Source: Membranipora membranacea (taxonomy: Eukaryota > Bryozoa > Gymnolaemata > Cheilostomatida > Membraniporidae). From it: 64,000 nucleotides of DNA. Shown in pieces: positions 11,645 to 22,608 of the stretch. Numbering within the stretch: the stretch's first letter is position 1; each line of letters starts with the position of its first letter. Position numbers and translations under genes: made by a program. The notes beneath the pieces are model-generated. The model had not been told where the DNA came from. It searched no databases and worked only from the letters and a program-made list of their open reading frames with translations. The DNA lies in the NCBI GenBank assembly GCA_914767715.1, contig OU612072.1, positions 11,718,001 to 11,782,000 on the forward strand, in the 5' to 3' direction.

Positions 11645-11789
11645 ATATACTGTATTAATTTGTATACATGTTGGTAAAAATAACAAATAAATATCTCTGC
11701 ATCAAGTTGGAGCATAGGTTGGAGTACACCTGGTTTAACAACAGAGCCCAGGAGTCGTCACTAATAAATGATGAATAATGATACCCGTT

Positions 11790-13210
11790 TCGCAGAGTTC
11801 AAGACCTCTACACACAAACAAGGGTTTTACCGAAATAATTGTTCTGAATTCGCAGAAAAATGACAAATCGACGACACAAGAAGGAAGTTCAGTAGGGTCA
11901 TTACTCATTATCCTAAACAGCCCAATTTTGTGCTGAATGTTAATTAACGAATCTATTTATACACTTTTTATCTCTATAACCAGCAGGAAAATCACTTACA
12001 GCCTCCATTCAGCTGTCATCAGGGGCGTATATTCTAAAAAATTTTACTCACTGACTTTTTAGAGATGAGCATAATGATCGGGCACAGCCCGATCCACACG
12101 CCGTAGGCGTGGCGGGGAGGGTGTGGGAGGGGCGCTTAAGCGCTCTCCCAGCCTGTCATCCTTATCTAGCTGATCTGATGTGTGAATCACAAAAATATGC
12201 CATAAACAAGGAAAACTTTGGCAATCAAAATTTGAGCTATTTCAAACAACATGAAATAGAAGCTGCAGCCTTTCGACCTATTGTGTAATCCGTTAAATGG
12301 TAAGTTTGGCCGGCCTGATGCTGTTTGAAAATTCCAGTATCGACTTTATCATTTGTAACAGGCTTTCTGTGTTAGTGACAGGAACGCAACCAATTAATCA
12401 GGCAAATTATACCTTAGCGAAAACCTGCATGCATACCAACAAATCCGCCCTAGGTTTTATATTTCAACCCGCTACTCGGATTATGCTGCCATTCTCTGAC
12501 AACTATGAGCAGAGGCTGGACAATCAAGCACTGCCACCCATCACAACATTCCTGCACACCTCCTGCAGAGTAAATTTCACTAAAATAACTGACAAGGATC
12601 ATCAACCCCTGGACTCTCGTATCGAAATAAATACAAACAGAAAATCTGCTCGTAGAGCAAAAATAGATAAATACAGGCCATCCATCCACGTGTCGAACAA
12701 CCTAAGACAAAATGTCTTTTTTGAATTTTATATGCCATTTTTCAACTAATGCAGCTCAGACTCCTTTGATTTTATTTTTTTTCCATTTACGTCGTTCATT
12801 CGATGCTATCAACCTATCACAGGAATGATATTAAAAATCTAGGCAATAAACAAACTTCGAACTTCACTTATAAGCACTCTACCTCTCCTTATGCTAATAT
12901 CTAATATCTAAACGGTGTTTGAGAACTGTATTAATAGGCGTAGGCCAGGCCAGGCCCCATAATTCTAAGTAATTTGGAAATCCCCAGGCACTGTATTTGC
13001 TACCTTGCTCTACGTAAAACCAGCGATGTTCTTACATATTATGGTTTTATCCTATACCATTGATTTAATTCTCTCTAGTTGGCTTTGCAGCACAGAATGC
13101 AGATGACGCATTAGGTCATCACATTTCTCGATTTATGATCATGCTATAAGCACTCAAGCACTTCAGTTGAAATGACGAGGTTAAATCTATTTTGTCTTCC
13201 ATTTGCTTGT
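11790..13210 (-). repeat. Collagen upstream region, third copy without a gene
   Basis: Matches the first exon and upstream DNA of gene A (2500-3730) over its length, including the segment at 13022-13208. No collagen coding exons follow on its downstream (left) side; instead there is the hAT-like element ending at 11644. It lacks the MITE found in copies 1 and 2. A local unrelated insertion lies near 12020-12150 (a stem-like cgatccacacgccgtaggcg stretch). Confidence 0.65.
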
Positions 13211-13874
13211 CTTTTCCACTAGCAGGAGCTACACCAACAAAATTCTGCCCTTGCCCATTAAACATGCCCAGTTCAAGCAGCCAGACTAATTTAAACACTG
13301 ACAATGCATAACTGTAAAATATTTTTAATGGAAGAATAAAATAGAAAGATAATATAATAAAATAAACTATGAAAATTATCATACCAGCTAGCAGGTTTTG
13401 ATGATCAATCTTATAGAAAATCTGCAATTATTAAAACATTCTGCAACCTTCAAGCAATAGGCAAAGGACAAACTGCAACAATTTAGCATGTTTTGCAGAT
13501 TATTGTCCATGAACTCACAGGAAAGAGGAATTAGAGCCACGTCCTATCGCAAAACTATACTACAACAATAAAAAACAATCATTTCAAATATAAAAATAGT
13601 ATAAAATTGGAATAAATGTCCAGTAAGAAAAAGGTAGCCTTGTCCCGGGGCTGTACTAAAACAAAGAAACGAGCGATGGACAAGGCTAAAAAAAGGCACA
13701 ATATTTTTGCAGTAAATAGATACAGAGAGTGGCGGGGTCAGCGATATTCTGATATCCGATCAGGTTGCTGCCAGCTTTGGATCACCTACAGTCTTAGAAC
13801 TTTGAGCAAGATGGTAAAGAAGAAACCTGATATATATATACTGGAGATTATATCAGACATTGTATTGTGGTGGT
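13211..13874. other. Intergenic / 3' UTR of the PH-domain gene, no separate gene seen
   Basis: AT-rich. No AATAAA on the minus strand was found close to the stop at 13875. The 100-residue plus-strand frame at 13616-13918 overlaps the last exon in antisense and looks like chance. Confidence 0.5.
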
Positions 13875-16800
13875 CTACCAGCACGGTCCCCAGCCGTAGC
13901 CATAACCCCAGCCCATAGCGGAGCCCAGGATCAGACCTGTAATAAAGTGTGTAGGCTTTACTCATCCAAATAGCTATTACTCCCTTAATTGAACCTCACT
14001 CAGTCATTTAGTATTATTCACTTAAGTGAAACTGATCAATGCTTTATATGAAAAATGGAACTGAACGTATAAAGCTGGAAACCCCGTTGTAGCTAGCAGA
14101 ATTTATGAATCTCCGGTAAGTTCCTCTAGCTTACGAATCCTCTATTCCTGTCTGCTATGTCAGTAGGATGACAAATTGCACAGCAAATAACCTATGCAAC
14201 AATTCTTTCTAGAGCAAGAGATTCATGTTTAATCAATCAAACTCTCCTATATATTTCACAAGAATAACTACTCCAAAATCAGCATTGTCAAGTCAAACTT
14301 ATAACCCTATCTCTTCATAAGCTCCTATAGAATTTGGTGATGGTAGTCATTTTATCAAAGGCAAGATAACAGCACATTGACTTTGAGATTTCACTATTGG
14401 ATCTATTTCTGGATGTTGGTGTCATTTTGCATGAAGAGGTAGATTGAACAAAGTACCTAACACATACCCACAGCGTATTAAAAAATAATTTTAGAGCGTT
14501 CGCATCAAATTCATTAGGAAGAAGCTGGGGCAACATAAGTTCAAGTTCTAAAAATCAACCAGGCCTGCCGGTAGCCGCATTCCATTATCCATCACCTTCT
14601 GACCATACAGTGGATGTTTATGGAATGCCACTACAAAACAGCTACATTAATTCATCCATGTTTGCACTCATGAGAATCCGCACACTCAATGTTTGAAGTG
14701 CGCCATCACTGAGCACTGGTAAGAAAAGTTAGTGTCAGTACCACAGATATGAAAATACAGTATAATATATTGGACATTTTATTGCGTCTCTACCTACAGT
14801 AAGACCATTTATTTCAATTAAGGACTTTTGAGCCAATCACGGCATTGTAAGAACCTGATTGGCTGAAACAGTAATTTATTGATCTAGATTGCCCAAATTC
14901 TTAGACCTGAGTGAAAAACAGCTAACATATTGTTAGATAAGCAGGAGCATGCAATCACCAACCTATACTGAATTTTTATATATATGGTGGGTATCCTTAT
15001 CACTAGAGTACTGCCATTAACATGGGGAAAAAGTTGAACCAATTATGTATAATGACAGGGGGGAAAAGGTCAAGTCCAAATTTCTAGCGGCAGTGGGGAG
15101 GGGGATTGGTCAGTACCGCCACCAGCTAATCCCCAATTCAAACACTGCACATACTAATAGTGTATTACGAGATTAGACTGTGATAGAAATTCCACCCACC
15201 TGTAGCGAATGCATCAGTCTGGTTATTCAAGCCCCCTTGACCTTGACCTTGGTTATAGCCGTCTCTCAGTATAACAGTATGAGATCCTGGTGCTGCCTGC
15301 TGAGCTGGATAGTACACAGGACAAGCTGTAGATGGGGACTGATAGAACACCGTGGTAGAGCCCGGCTGAGACTGTACAGGGTAGACAGGGGCTGACTGTA
15401 CTGGGTAAGCCTGTCGTGGGTAAGAGGCTGAAACAATAATTAACCACTATAAATAATTGGGTAAAGTCATAGACTTAATAATTATTATTATTGATAACAA
15501 GTCTATGGGTAAAGTAAATAAAACTAGTTGCTTGACATTTGGTAATATGTAGAGTTCCCAACTTTTCAATGGGTTTAAGAACTATGACTATCGCAATTCA
15601 GACATAAAATTTCAGGGTATCAGCCAATTGCCCGCAAGAATGGTTTTTGGTTGATGGTTACACTCAACATACAATTTCTTTGCTGAGAAGACTGACTCTG
15701 AATCATTGTTTAGAAGGATCAGTTACCTGGAGGAGCATAAGGCTGTTGCGGTTGTTGATATGGTTGTTGTAGTTGATGTTGCGGTTGTTGCTGTGGTGGT
15801 TGTTGTTGATGTTGCGGAGGAGGAGGTAACTACAAAAAAAATTGGTATTATTATTTTTTATGATCATAGTCAGTTGGCAATATCGAAAGATTAAGTGGCT
15901 TTCAACAGGGTGTTTCTCTAGAAGATTTCCACTGAGAATATTTGATCGGTTAAAATGTGCACTACCCATCGTCGAGGAAATCCTTATGAATTTGTAAACT
16001 TGTAAACTGCACAATATTGGGATTTGTGTTTGTCCTTAGACCACGGCAATGCTTAAATGGCCTCTGGCAAGCTACCTTATGGAATTCGCATCAAACCAAG
16101 GAGAAACCAACCTCCCTGGAGTAACTCCTTGATTAAACTGGTTCAGTACAAATTTGAGTAGTCTACACCTATTTCATGTAAGGACAACTCTGTTTAACAG
16201 TTATATGCACTTTGTCTAGTAGTTGAAAACTTTGACCAGAAGAAGTCACTTCTCTTAGATGTTTTATAGCAGCCATTATGAGTGCACTAGCACTAATCAA
16301 TTATTGATCCAGGTGTATGTTGAAGATTATAAAATTAAACAAATAGCAAAATGTCAATATTTACAACCAAATAAGATTGGTATGATATGATATGTTGCCA
16401 TTATTTTATTGCAAAGTGGTGAGATTTTGGTCAGTTTAAAAAATCACTATGGGGAAAGGGTAGAACTAGTTTGTTCAAGTTTGCCTGCAGTCAGAATTAA
16501 CCCCCCCCCCCCCGCTGATCAGCCACATGCAGAACTAAAAAGCAGGCAAACTAGATCAATTGGTCTAGGGAAAGGGTAACGTAAAAGATCAATTACCGAA
16601 TACTCTGAGGGGGGAGGGGTGCTAATGACAGTACTACAGACCTGGATAATGTGCCAAGTCAATTTCAAACAACAACTTCCTGAAACATATTATTTAGCCT
16701 TGTCACACGGCCACGTTTTTTGGATGACAAGACTACATATTATTGGGTAATACTCTGATTATTTGGTAAATAACTCACCACAACGCAGATTGCATCCATC

Positions 16801-19800
16801 AGCTGTCTGCAAACGAAATAAAGTATAAATTAGTGAATGTTTGAGATGAGATAACTAGAATAATATGTGATGAGATACAATCCAAACATAAAACACTCTA
16901 GTTAATGTTGAAGCCAAATGATGGGAACTGAGAACAGGCTCAAATTCGACCCTTTAACTATATATTTGCTAGTCTGAGGCATTGACGTGTTGGTGCACTA
17001 AGAGTCCTACAGATTTTAGAAATTTTTCCTTTTTTCTTTTCACAACTACTCCATTATAAACCCCATGGTTTCCGCGAGAGTCTCAATAAAATCTTATCGT
17101 AATATAAGGGCAATCGGCAGCTTTTTGTCAAGAAGGAGGTAAAAGAAAAAAATGCATGAAAAATGTTTTGACGTCTACTGAAGACAGTTATGTCTGTAAC
17201 ATATGTTGGGTTAAGTTACCAGTATTGTTGATACTAACTTAAAATCAGCCTTGGTGCTGTGTAATATCCAGTTAACTTTAGCCTCTTTGCTGGGGTAGTC
17301 CGGGAAAGCCATGAGGTTGTCTAGCGAGTACCCTGCAGGCAACGATGGTCTATTTGGTATATTATTGGTATAGTTTCCAACCCCAAAGTACTGTGAGACA
17401 TTCTGCAAATGATAAAAACATACGGGGTGTAAGCTGGTTAATTCAAACTTTATAATTCAAAACTACTGTTTATTCAGACAAGGAAAACTGGTCCCTTCAG
17501 CCAGATCTCAATGCATTATAATGTCACTTAATTCAAACTCTGCTTTATTAGGACAACTTTTTGTGGTCCCAGAGGCTTTAATTAAGTGGACTGAACTGTT
17601 GAATCTTTACCAATTTCAGCGAAGGATACTCACTTGGTGCACGGCATACGGTTTGTATATTTGGGAATGCAGTCAAATGCTCAGCTAATGGAGGTGAGCT
17701 CTCCGTACGTTAGGCAAGCATGCTCACGCCGATACCTTGTGCAGGGGTGCGCTAAGTTGAATTCCATGTGCCTATACGTTTCTATGTAACAAGTTTTCTC
17801 ATCCTGAAGATCATGACAATGATAGCAACCAAAAGTTTTGCCTGTTCTCTTTGTTGATTTCAGTGACACATCTACGTAGAGCCTAGTTGAGCTTTGTTAT
17901 CGGGCATAGACCTAATATAATCTATGTCAGGCCCGTAGTCCAAGGAGAGGCAGGGAGACGCTCCCTCCCCTAAAAAGCTCAATACAGTGGCCTAAAAACA
18001 CATATGGGGAAGCACTCCCTCCCCTAAAGAGCTCATACAGTGGCCTAAAAACACATATGGGGAAGCACTCCCTCCCCTAAAGAGCTCATACAGTGGCCTA
18101 AAAACACATATGGGGAAGCACTCCCTCCCCTAAAGAGCTCATACAGTGACCTAAAAACACTATAATTGAAGAATCCATGTCAGAATCAGCTCCTCTAGGC
18201 TTTCCATTTGCTCATTATATGCCTTAAGTTGCTTGGGAAGCAGCTTACGCTCGCCTTAAACTTTTTCCTCCACTATAATTTTATTCTAAACTACTGCCCT
18301 GTATGCTGTTGGGTTTTGACTACTGGAATGATGTACTGTATAAATCTATGCATACCTTTAGCAGAACCCGACCACAGCCGTTGGAACTACCGCTTTGGTC
18401 ATTCCAGAATATCTCTGAATCTCTGAACAACTGAAGATGGACGTTCTTCCAGAGTGGTACAAAGGAACTCTCTGTAAAACACAAGTCTGAATGACATAAC
18501 ATGAGAAAATCCTTCAACAAATCACTTTGCACATGTGCAAACTGCTGAGGCATACGTTCGTCTCTGCAGCATAGGGCCTGGATTAATTAACCTAAACGGA
18601 GTACCAAATTTGGAAAAACAATAGGAACCCATAATTTAGAAATTTTTTGGCTTTGACATCTCACAACCTTGAACTCTAGTAGTTGCCTTTCTTGATAGAA
18701 GGCAGCCCCACAATTGCTGTGCAGCAGAGATTGACTATGTCACAAGGCTATCATGCAGACAGAAAGCCAGCAAATAGGGCTAATTGTTGCCTCATGAGTA
18801 GTTTGCGGCAAACCTGGCCAAAATAACCAAGTTTCTGACCATGAAGATGTCAGTGGGACTGAGTAGCTAAACAGTGATGAATATGCCAGCAGTGCCTCTC
18901 TTACACAGTGCAATTCATTTTAGACTTTCATGACAAACAGTTATTACTTATCAAGTTTACAATGAATTTGATAGATTCATGGTAAAATAACTAAACAGTT
19001 AACATCACCCTACCTTCAAAAACTCTTGAGCAGCCACAAAATTATATATATATTATCGCTTGGAGACTTTAGTATACGCAAGAGGGTACACTCATAAGCA
19101 ATTAGTCTGAGAAAATTACAGTTAAAAGTTTACCTGAACACATCAACACGACTCCCTCATATTGAACTCCAGTAGGGTCTGAAACAAGATGTATAACGGC
19201 GCTTAGGTGGTGGATAACACGTGTATGATAGATTTCATACTAAGAATCGACATTGAGCTATTATGCAGTGAGCTATCATGCACTGAGCTATTATGCACTG
19301 AGCTATTATGCATTGAGCTATTATGCACTGAGCTATTATGGAGGTAGATCTCTAGTATAACTAGAAAACTACCTGAACTCATAGACCAACTTACTCTTTA
19401 ATGTTAATGATACTTTGTGCATAAACCTAATGTGCATCACAAAATAAAGTACAGTTATGCTGTAGTATGTTGGATAGGCCCTGGGGCCGATGTCTGGGAG
19501 ACATGTCCCGAGACTCCTATGAGAGTTGTATAACAAAAGGCCTTTTGTTTGGTGAACAAAGGAGCTTGTCTGAATACATGTTGGGTGTGCGTGATCAATG
19601 GTTGGGGAGCGTGTATGCTAGCCTCAGTTCTCCACTGTTGCTACACTCATTTGTTGGTATACACAATCCACCTGCAGCTACAATATGTAGGAACCACTGG
19701 CAAAGGGTATTTTACAACTGTACTTCATTTTGTAATGTACCAATTTTGCTTGCTGCTGCTCAAGGCATGTACCAAACAGCTCATCCACAACTAAATCAAA

Positions 19801-19952
19801 AAAGATTTTTAAGGTTGTGGCTTCTATCCTCAATCTCATGCCTGAAATTTGGGAGGCCTACATTTTATTAGAAGATTGAAAGTTCCAAGTTCATTCTTTC
19901 ATCAAAAGACTATCACTCCAGTGACATTGGCATGATACTCACTTGATGCCAT
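13875..19952 (-). CDS. PH-domain protein with Gln/Pro-rich middle and Gly/Trp/Tyr-rich tail, complete
   Basis: Predicted 251-residue protein. Exons: 19952-19943, 19178-19134, 18471-18356, 17402-17239, 16806-16779, 15829-15727, 15427-15200, 13936-13875 (756 nt, stop TAG). Phase is kept through all eight, which is strong support. Residues about 8-122 read as a pleckstrin-homology domain: YEGVVLMCSESSFVPLWKNV (strands 1-2), LFRDSEIFW (strand 3), FGVGNYT, then EAKVNWILHSTKADFKQLMD (last strands and C-terminal helix). The usual Trp of that helix is Phe here. Residues 122-155 are mostly Gln, Pro and His; 156-231 are Tyr/Pro/Gln-rich; the end is GSAMGWGYGYGWGPCW. PH domains often bind phosphoinositides or partner proteins, but no ligand can be read here. 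I do not recognise an orthologue. Introns hold the MITE copy, a 15 bp minisatellite and a poly-C tract. Confidence 0.75.
17928..18301. mobile_element. hAT-like MITE, related copy with internal tandem repeats
   Basis: Same family (CAGGCCCGTAG start, CTGCCCTG end, internal ctccctcccct) in the intron between exons 3 and 4 of the PH-domain gene. Its length is increased by a 53 bp unit repeated three times (17991-18149). I see no clean 8 bp target duplication. Confidence 0.55.
17991..18149. repeat. 53 bp unit repeated three times inside a MITE
   Basis: Three identical head-to-tail units at 17991-18043, 18044-18096 and 18097-18149 (the last differs at one base), then a partial fourth. Each contains catatggggaagcactccct. 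This is a tandem repeat with no spacers. Confidence 0.9.
19254..19341. repeat. 15 bp minisatellite in intron 1 of the PH-domain gene
   Basis: About six head-to-tail copies of TGAGCTATTATGCAC with one or two changes each, starting at 19254, some 75 bp upstream of exon 2. Confidence 0.9.
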
Positions 19953-20327
19953 TGCAGAGATAATATGCTTCCAGATTCCACCTAAATCCACAGGCTAGTG
20001 AAGCTAATGCCACTCTTTTCTGCCAAAACTTTTGTCTATAAATGGTCAAAGAAAATAACTTGATCACGCATAGAGGTGGATATCCAGAGACTACCTAACG
20101 CTGTTCATACACATCAAGAGGTCGTGTGATCAAAGAGTAATCAGGTCAACGCCTTCTCTTTCTCAGGTGTTTGTCTGTTTTGCCACTAACTTCTAGCTTG
20201 GTGATATATTATTAACTCCTTGCAGTGCTAAATCTTATTTCTGTCAATAATAATCCCCGATCTATTGGCCACATTACAAAAAAATTATGCAGTTCTGAAT
20301 AGCCACCACAAACCGTCGCTGGCGACG

Positions 20328-20369
20328 AGTGCTGTAAGACATGTTGTAGGACAGGTCTTACAGCGCTCA
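20328..20369. repeat. Hairpin 1 of a pair
   Basis: GAGTGCTGTAAGAC pairs with GTCTTACAGCGCTC (13 of 14 positions) across a 14 nt loop. The same arms recur in hairpin 2, so four related arms lie within 160 bp. Probably MITE remnants. Confidence 0.7.
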
Positions 20370-20445
20370 AGGCCTCTACAGCATTGTTCTTAATTACAAT
20401 ACAGAATTGTTATACAGCCTATATCGTTAAAAATCTATTGTCATT

Positions 20446-20487
20446 GAGTGCTGTAAGAGAAGTTGTACAGCATGTCTTACAACACTC
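20446..20487. repeat. Hairpin 2 of a pair
   Basis: Arm GAGTGCTGTAAGA with complementary TCTTACAACACTC, sharing its sequence with the hairpin at 20328-20369. Confidence 0.7.
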
Positions 20488-22608
20488 CTGTGTCCTGTTG
20501 CACCAACAAACGCTTAACTATGATTTTTTCATAAAACTGGCTATTGCTCATACAGAACTGCGTGGACTCTTTCTGTAAGTGTAATGCAACTATATCAACT
20601 TACTCAGGGGAAGGCGACTCTCGCTGGAGTGGGAGATAACTATCTATAATAGTTAGCACAACAATACTAGTATGTGATACTAAATAAAGTTCCAAAGCCA
20701 AGCCCTAGCTAGTAGTAGTAGTAGCTTAGTACTAGAAAGTAGTAGGCTAGTAGAGTTGTTGTAGTACAGTAGCAAGGAGTAGCCAGTAGGAGTAACAAAG
20801 TTCTGAAAGTGATTTATTTGGTAGGATGTTGTTGGTTGCCTCTAAGAAAAAACATAAATTGAATCAGTGCTGAGCTTAGCTGCTGCCTTACCCTTCTATG
20901 CTGACAGCTACTGGCCAAGTTTGGTCTGCTGTCTGTGGGTGTTGTGAAAGTTTCAGTTTGTTGACAAAAAATTCCTGATTTAGTTAAACATGAAAAAGTT
21001 TTAATTGCTGTAATAATCTTACCAGGTCAGACAAGCATCCAATCCCATACCCCTTATAAATCCAAAGAGCCAATCAAGGCCCAAGACGAACAACACTGAT
21101 ATCAGCGATTCAATTACCACTTATACATGAACCCACTATTCAGATACAGGAGTTGTGCTCTATATATGATGTATTAAGATGTGCTCACAACTCCTAGAAG
21201 TGACTCTTCTCCAATAATAAGCAAAACCCATCACACTTATTTTAACCTGAAAAAATACAATCTATATACCCGATAGAGTGAGAGTGAGTTAGTTGAACTG
21301 AAAAACGAAATAAATCCAGGATTAAAATGAAAACTACAAGAATTTGTTACCCAGTGGTGGGTGGGCGGGTGGGTGGGCAGTTACCTCCTTGGTCTTGCAG
21401 ACCAATGAACAGTTCATTGGGCAGTTCATGAACAGTTCATTGGGCAGACCCACATCATTCATAAATATTTGCCTCATCTCACTAATAAATATAATAATAC
21501 ATTCATTGCAACAATTCATTGTCTCTAATATTTTTCATATATGACAAAAACGCTGTAATGGCAAGGCAGACCAAACAGAGACAAAGAATAATTATAAAAC
21601 TAAACATTTTTTTAAAAACTTTATTGGCATAATTTTCATTCGATAAGTACACGTATAGTATGAGTAGTATAAGACATATAGGTCAGGCTGCTGAGATAAA
21701 GCTACTAGACTACACCAAGGAGTCTAACTCCTTGACTACACAGGGTTGTTTGTACAATATAAACATATTAATAAAGGATCACCCCACAGAAGTCAAACTC
21801 AGGCTATACTCAGTTTGAAGCTGGCTTTTTTTCGTGTGTTATTTTCCAGTTTCAACCGATTAGTCTAATCATTGTACTCCATTATATCAAGCTGATATTT
21901 GTAACCGCAAATTATCATTCCTATTTTTCTTATTTACAAAAAAAATCCATAATCATTTGAGTGGAGCACCATCAAGTCGTCGGTTCTAAATACATCTCTA
22001 TTATTGGGTCACAATTTAAAAAATTGTTGTTAGTATCTATACTCACCTTTATTGACTTACAACAAGACTGATGAGTCATGACAGAGGGAAATTACAAAGG
22101 TGGCCAGTAGCTTGCCAATTGAATCTTTTTGCAAATCCGTATTGACCAGTGAGTACAAACATCAAAGCCGAGAGGTATTTCGTTAGGTCTCATACTCATT
22201 GGCTTTTGGCATTGAATTTTGGAACTGGTCTGCATTCTCAAAGGTTGCATGAAAAATAAAGATGTATGACTACCCATGTCTACAATTTCTCATTAGATAT
22301 GCACACATGGAGGCTTGAGCCTTTTCTTGCCTGCTTCCGACATGACTTTTCTGACACTATTGAGATCAATGAGGGTGAAACTTAATAGTTGTCCTCTCAT
22401 GTTGTTCTTTTTAAAATAATTTCAAAAACTACATAATTGTCCAATGAATGTAATAATAACAATGTTGTCCAATCAAATTCCTGCCCGCGAACATGTGACA
22501 AGTTTCTTCTTGACAGAAAGTAAACCCACATGTGTTGCTGAGTTTGCTCAGTAGTCACTCACTGTCTGTCAGCTTTAGAAAAAAAAATCAGCTTCACCAA
22601 TCAGATCT

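Larger units (their letters stand above)
19953..22608. other. Head-to-head intergenic region between the PH-domain gene and the sterol reductase gene
   Basis: The two genes diverge from here, so both promoters should lie in it. It contains the hairpin pair, a run of agt/tag triplets near 20705-20750, and a short repeat (gaacagttcattgggcag, twice around 21408-21446). No TATA box or further exon was identified with confidence. Confidence 0.5.

Noticed and set aside
12297-12749. 150-residue plus-strand frame
   Set aside because: Lies in the third copy of the collagen upstream repeat; the matching DNA near 3250-3420 has no such frame.
13616-13918. 100-residue basic plus-strand frame
   Set aside because: Overlaps the last exon of the PH-domain gene in antisense, with no recognisable motif.
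15706-15894. Val-rich plus-strand frame
   Set aside because: Antisense of the Gln/Pro-rich exon at 15727-15829.
17991-18149. CRISPR-like regular repeat
   Set aside because: Units are contiguous without spacers, inside an intronic MITE in animal DNA.
19467-19871. 134-residue plus-strand frame
   Set aside because: Within intron 1 of the PH-domain gene; no domain, no splice support and typical chance composition.
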